A stretch of 64,000 bases of DNA from Pseudaminobacter sp047739745 (GTDB lineage: Bacteria > Pseudomonadota > Alphaproteobacteria > Rhizobiales > Rhizobiaceae). Each line of letters begins with the position of its first letter. Within the stretch, counting starts at the first letter, position 1. The notes beneath the pieces were generated by a model. It was not told the origin of the DNA. It saw only the letters and a program-made list of their open reading frames with translations, and did not search any database. Below are positions 61,906 through 64,000 of the stretch, piece by piece. Location: positions 1-64,000 of the forward strand of contig NZ_JBLLVA010000019.1 of assembly GCF_047739745.1 (NCBI RefSeq), given 5' to 3'. Made by a program: the position numbers and the translations under genes.

Positions 61906-62586
61906 TTGCCCCATTGGCTTGAATTGATGGTGAGTTCGCTCGGGCCCTTATTGTGGGCAGCGCTGATATTCACTGCGCCGCTGACCCTGCTTTCCTTCGC
62001 CTTCGGCATAGTCGTCGGCCTGGTCGTCGCGCTCATCCGCCTGTTCGGTCCGGCGCCGCTGGTGCCTGTGGTGCGCTTCTATGTCTGGATCATCCGCGGC
62101 ACGCCGCTTCTGGTTCAGCTTTTCCTTATCTTTTACGGCCTGCCAAGCATTGGCATTGTCCTCGACGCATTTCCTGCCGCGCTGATCGGCTTCACGCTGA
62201 ATGTCGGCGCCTATACGTCCGAAATCATCCGCGCGGTGATCGGCTCGATACCGAAAGGCCAGTGGGAGGCCGCCTATTCGATCGGCATGACCTGGCCACA
62301 GGCGATGCGCCGGACGATTCTGCCGCAGGCGGCGCGCGTCGCCGTGCCGCCGCTTTCCAACACTTTCATTTCGCTGGTCAAGGATACGTCGCTTGCGGCG
62401 GCAATCACCGTGCCCGAGCTGTTTCAGGCCTCGCAACGCATCGTCGCTACCACCTACGAGCCGCTGATCCTCTATATAGAAGCTGCGCTGATCTATCTGG
62501 CGATGAGTTCGGTTCTCTCACATCTGCAGGGCCGGCTTGAGCAGCGCCTGGGGCGCTACGGCGGCTACATCGAGGCGCACGCATGA
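61906..62586 (+). CDS. amino-acid ABC transporter permease (TTG start)
   Basis: 226 residues with five or so membrane segments and the EAA-type loop (EAAYSIGMTWPQAMRRTILPQA). RGTPLLVQLFLIFYGLP is typical of polar amino-acid permeases. No ATG is near. The TTG at 61906 lies seven bases after GGAGG and opens with LPHWLELMV, so it was chosen; an in-frame TTG at 61876 would add ten residues with a poor RBS. It overlaps the ATPase gene by 4 bases (ATGA). Confidence 0.9.
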   Translation: MPHWLELMVSSLGPLLWAALIFTAPLTLLSFAFGIVVGLVVALIRLFGPAPLVPVVRFYVWIIRGTPLLVQLFLIFYGLPSIGIVLDAFPAALIGFTLNVGAYTSEIIRAVIGSIPKGQWEAAYSIGMTWPQAMRRTILPQAARVAVPPLSNTFISLVKDTSLAAAITVPELFQASQRIVATTYEPLILYIEAALIYLAMSSVLSHLQGRLEQRLGRYGGYIEAHA

Positions 62587-63356
62587 TCGGCTTGGAGAAC
62601 ATCGAAAAGCGGTTCGGCGATCACACCGTCCTGAAAGGCGTTACGGTCGACATCGAGGAAGGCAGCGTGACGGCGCTGGTCGGTCCCTCGGGTGGCGGCA
62701 AGAGCACGCTGCTCAGATGCATCAACCTTCTGGAAATCCCGACGTCCGGCACTGTCAGGATCGGTAGCGATAGGCTGACCTTCCACCCGGGCGCCAAAGT
62801 CGCTACGAGCGCCATCCAGCGACTGCGCCGTCAAACAGGCATGGTGTTTCAGAATTTCCAGTTGTTTCCACATCGCACCGCGATAGAAAACATCATGGAG
62901 GGGCTGACAACCGTGTTGAAGTGGCCGCAGCAGCAGGCGCGCGAGCGGGCGCTGGCGCTGCTCGAAAAAGTCGGCATGGCTCACAAGGCCGATGCATGGC
63001 CCGCGACACTTTCCGGCGGCCAGCAGCAGCGCGTGGCTATTGCCCGCGCATTGGCGCCCTCGCCCAAGGTTCTGCTATGCGATGAGCCGACCTCGGCGCT
63101 CGATCCCGAACTCGCCGAGGAGGTGGTCGAGGTGCTGAGCCAACTCGCCCGTGAAGGCACGACGATGGTGATGGCGACTCACGATCTGCGACTGGCCTCC
63201 AACATTGCCAAAGAAGTCGTCTTTCTGGATGCCGGGGTGGTCGTGGAATCCGGTCCTGCGCGCAACGTCTTCACCAACCCGCAACGCGAACGCACCAAGC
63301 GCTTTATCGCCACGCTGACGCAGGAAGCAGCAAGGGGCGGCCACGCGGGAGAGTAG
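62583..63356 (+). CDS. amino-acid ABC transporter ATP-binding protein
   Basis: 257 residues, the energising subunit of the polar amino-acid importer (GlnQ/HisP type). Walker A GPSGGGKS, Q-loop MVFQNFQLFPH, signature LSGGQQQR, Walker B VLLCDEPTSALDPE and the H-loop ATHDLRLA are intact. It overlaps the permease stop by 4 bases, so the operon is binding protein, permease, ATPase. Confidence 0.95.
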   Translation: MIGLENIEKRFGDHTVLKGVTVDIEEGSVTALVGPSGGGKSTLLRCINLLEIPTSGTVRIGSDRLTFHPGAKVATSAIQRLRRQTGMVFQNFQLFPHRTAIENIMEGLTTVLKWPQQQARERALALLEKVGMAHKADAWPATLSGGQQQRVAIARALAPSPKVLLCDEPTSALDPELAEEVVEVLSQLAREGTTMVMATHDLRLASNIAKEVVFLDAGVVVESGPARNVFTNPQRERTKRFIATLTQEAARGGHAGE

Positions 63357-63364
63357 GCGCTGGA

Positions 63365-63395
63365 GTGAATCCGGTTTTCTGAAAATCCGATGCTT
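63365..63395. repeat. left-truncated copy of the intergenic palindrome
   Basis: GTGAATCCGGTTTTCTGAAA then ATCCGATGCTT correspond to 33623-33655, but the left arm (GAGCATCGGACCGAAAA) is missing, so this copy cannot form the long stem. Confidence 0.7.
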
Positions 63396-63406
63396 CAACA
63401 AAGAGA

Positions 63407-63451
63407 TAGATCGACAATATGCGTCCGTCGGGACCGCCGCGCGTCGATCTA
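63407..63451. repeat. second palindrome, copy B
   Basis: TAGATCGAC (63407-63415) pairs perfectly with GTCGATCTA (63443-63451) around an inner GTCC/GGAC hairpin, as in 33666-33709, but with different paired bases in the arms. The last three bases form the stop codon of the adjacent ParB-like gene. Confidence 0.75.
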
Positions 63452-63697
63452 GTGGCGTCTTGCGTGCACCAGGTACGCGTCGATTGTCGTTTCGCCCAGC
63501 CATTTCGCGGCCTCTAACCGGTGCAAGCCCTCGACAAGTACATAGCGCTTGCCGTCAGGACGCACTTGGATTGGCGTCTGCAAGCCGTTTTCGACGATGC
63601 TCTCCGCGATTACTCGCACGGTGTCGGGGTGCAGCGTCTTGCGGCGCGCCATCGGAACATAGATCTGGTCGATCGGAATTTTGTGCAGCCTCAACAT
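63449..63697 (-). CDS. ParB-like N-terminal-domain mini-protein
   Basis: 82 residues, a bare ParB/Srx-type domain. IPIDQIYVPMARRKTLHPDTV, VRVIAESIVENGLQTPIQVR and YVLVEGLHRLEAAKWLGE match the family. The GLHRLEAAK box corresponds to the nucleotide-binding GxHRxxA motif of CTP-dependent ParB clamps and ParB-like switches. It has no helix-turn-helix, no C-terminal dimer domain and no parA partner, so it is not a partition protein. The last residues are HARRH. A monofunctional nucleotide-switch or modification role is inference. Confidence 0.75.
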   Translation of the reverse strand: MLRLHKIPIDQIYVPMARRKTLHPDTVRVIAESIVENGLQTPIQVRPDGKRYVLVEGLHRLEAAKWLGETTIDAYLVHARRH

Positions 63698-63760
63698 GAC
63701 ATCTCATGATCGACGCTTTGCGGCGACATGTCCACGTGTGAAGATGGCGCGCCAAAAGCT

Positions 63761-63799
63761 GCTCGGCCGGGCGTGATTGGCATCACACTCCGGCCGAGC
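63761..63799. other. large palindrome upstream of the ParB-like gene
   Basis: GCTCGGCCGG (63761-63770) pairs perfectly with CCGGCCGAGC (63790-63799), and inside it GTGAT (63773-63777) pairs with ATCAC (63782-63786) around a 4-base loop. No T-run follows on either strand, so it is not an obvious terminator. Confidence 0.5.
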
Positions 63800-63801
63800 G
63801 C

Positions 63802-63843
63802 CCTCCCGCTTGAGGGCAGTTCTAAGCTGCCTTGCGCGGGAGG
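63802..63843. other. nested hairpin next to the palindrome
   Basis: CCTCCCGC (63802-63809) pairs with GCGGGAGG (63836-63843), enclosing AGGGCAG (63813-63819) with CTGCCTT (63827-63833). The rest of 63844-64000 shows no gene and no clear motif; with the palindrome it looks like a structured RNA or operator region. Confidence 0.45.
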
Positions 63844-64000
63844 TCCCGCCCTACATTCCACATGACGCAATGGACGTGCCGGACTGAAAGCGGCCGGTAG
63901 CGAGGGATGCTGTGCAAGACTATTCAAGTGGTTAGTACAAGTTCTTCACCTTTCCGTGGAAAAGTGGCACGCCGGAACTGATCCATTCTGGGCAGAAGCA

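Noticed and set aside
63691..63927. 78-residue open frame at the right end
   Set aside because: Its sequence runs through both hairpins and has Pro/Ser/Arg noise composition; no RBS.
1..64000. CRISPR arrays, rRNA genes, intact insertion sequences or prophage
   Set aside because: No regularly spaced repeats, no rRNA sequence and no transposase, integrase or phage structural gene was seen.

Overview
The window reads as chromosomal core DNA of a high-GC alphaproteobacterium of the order Hyphomicrobiales (Rhizobiales), most like the Mesorhizobium/Phyllobacteriaceae group. This rests on gene content and order: metG-tatD-MBL hydrolase with holB-tmk, rpiA-DUF2059-gor, clpP-clpX-lon-hupB, CckA beside a lone FliO-like gene, ppiD-trpD-trpC-moaC-moeA, and cysE-DUF3126. 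It also rests on rhizobial-type intergenic palindromes. Species was inferred from memory of these families, not from a database search. There is no rRNA operon, CRISPR array, intact insertion sequence or prophage.

Layout. 1-217: no gene, but a Xer/dif-like recombination site. 218-7789: a leftward set of MBL hydrolase, TatD, MetG, HolB, Tmk, a DacF-type carboxypeptidase and RlpA. 7989-10739: a TauE/SafE permease, an orphan HerA-type ATPase and tRNA-Ser(TGA). 10740-13376: a looser region with an amidohydrolase, an orphan terminator and a small secreted protein. 13669-18433: TerC facing a four-gene Mla/MCE lipid-transport operon. 18512-22488: a frameshifted dipeptide-epimerase remnant, an atypical SDR, a chimeric malic enzyme and a small secreted protein whose ribosome-binding site lies in a 13-bp hairpin. 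22406-29335: gltX, nadE, dgkA, a GFA-family protein, a GGDEF protein and class II DAHP synthase. 29475-33607: gor, DUF2059, rpiA, gph, tRNA-Val(CAC) and a glycine-zipper lipoprotein. 33809-41930: hupB, lon, clpX, clpP and cckA. 42154-51094: fliO-like, L,D-transpeptidase, secG, tpiA, ppiD, trpD, trpC, moaC and moeA. 51318-57569: a BTLCP peptidase, gamma-carbonic anhydrase, a membrane-anchored unknown, DUF3126, cysE, an alpha/beta hydrolase, DUF192, a double cold-shock protein and gloA. 57673-64000: pccB, a 59-residue small protein, a GST, a VOC protein, an amino-acid ABC transporter, a ParB-like mini-protein and a strongly structured tail.

Together the genes cover housekeeping: translation (metG, gltX, two tRNAs), replication (holB, tmk), proteolysis and cell-cycle control (clpP, clpX, lon, cckA), envelope building and lipid transport (dacF, rlpA, Mla, L,D-transpeptidase, secG, ppiD), central carbon, tryptophan, cysteine, NAD and molybdenum-cofactor synthesis, and glutathione-linked detoxification (gor, GST, gloA, GFA).

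I found no convincing multi-gene undescribed system. The observations most worth a second look are local: the Xer-like site at 79-106, the RBS-sequestering hairpin at 22057-22093, the epimerase remnant at 18512-18729, the orphan terminator at 12840-12870, a paired palindromic repeat whose arms co-vary and supply stop codons to two genes, the 59-residue gene at 59243-59422, and the hairpins at 63761-63843.
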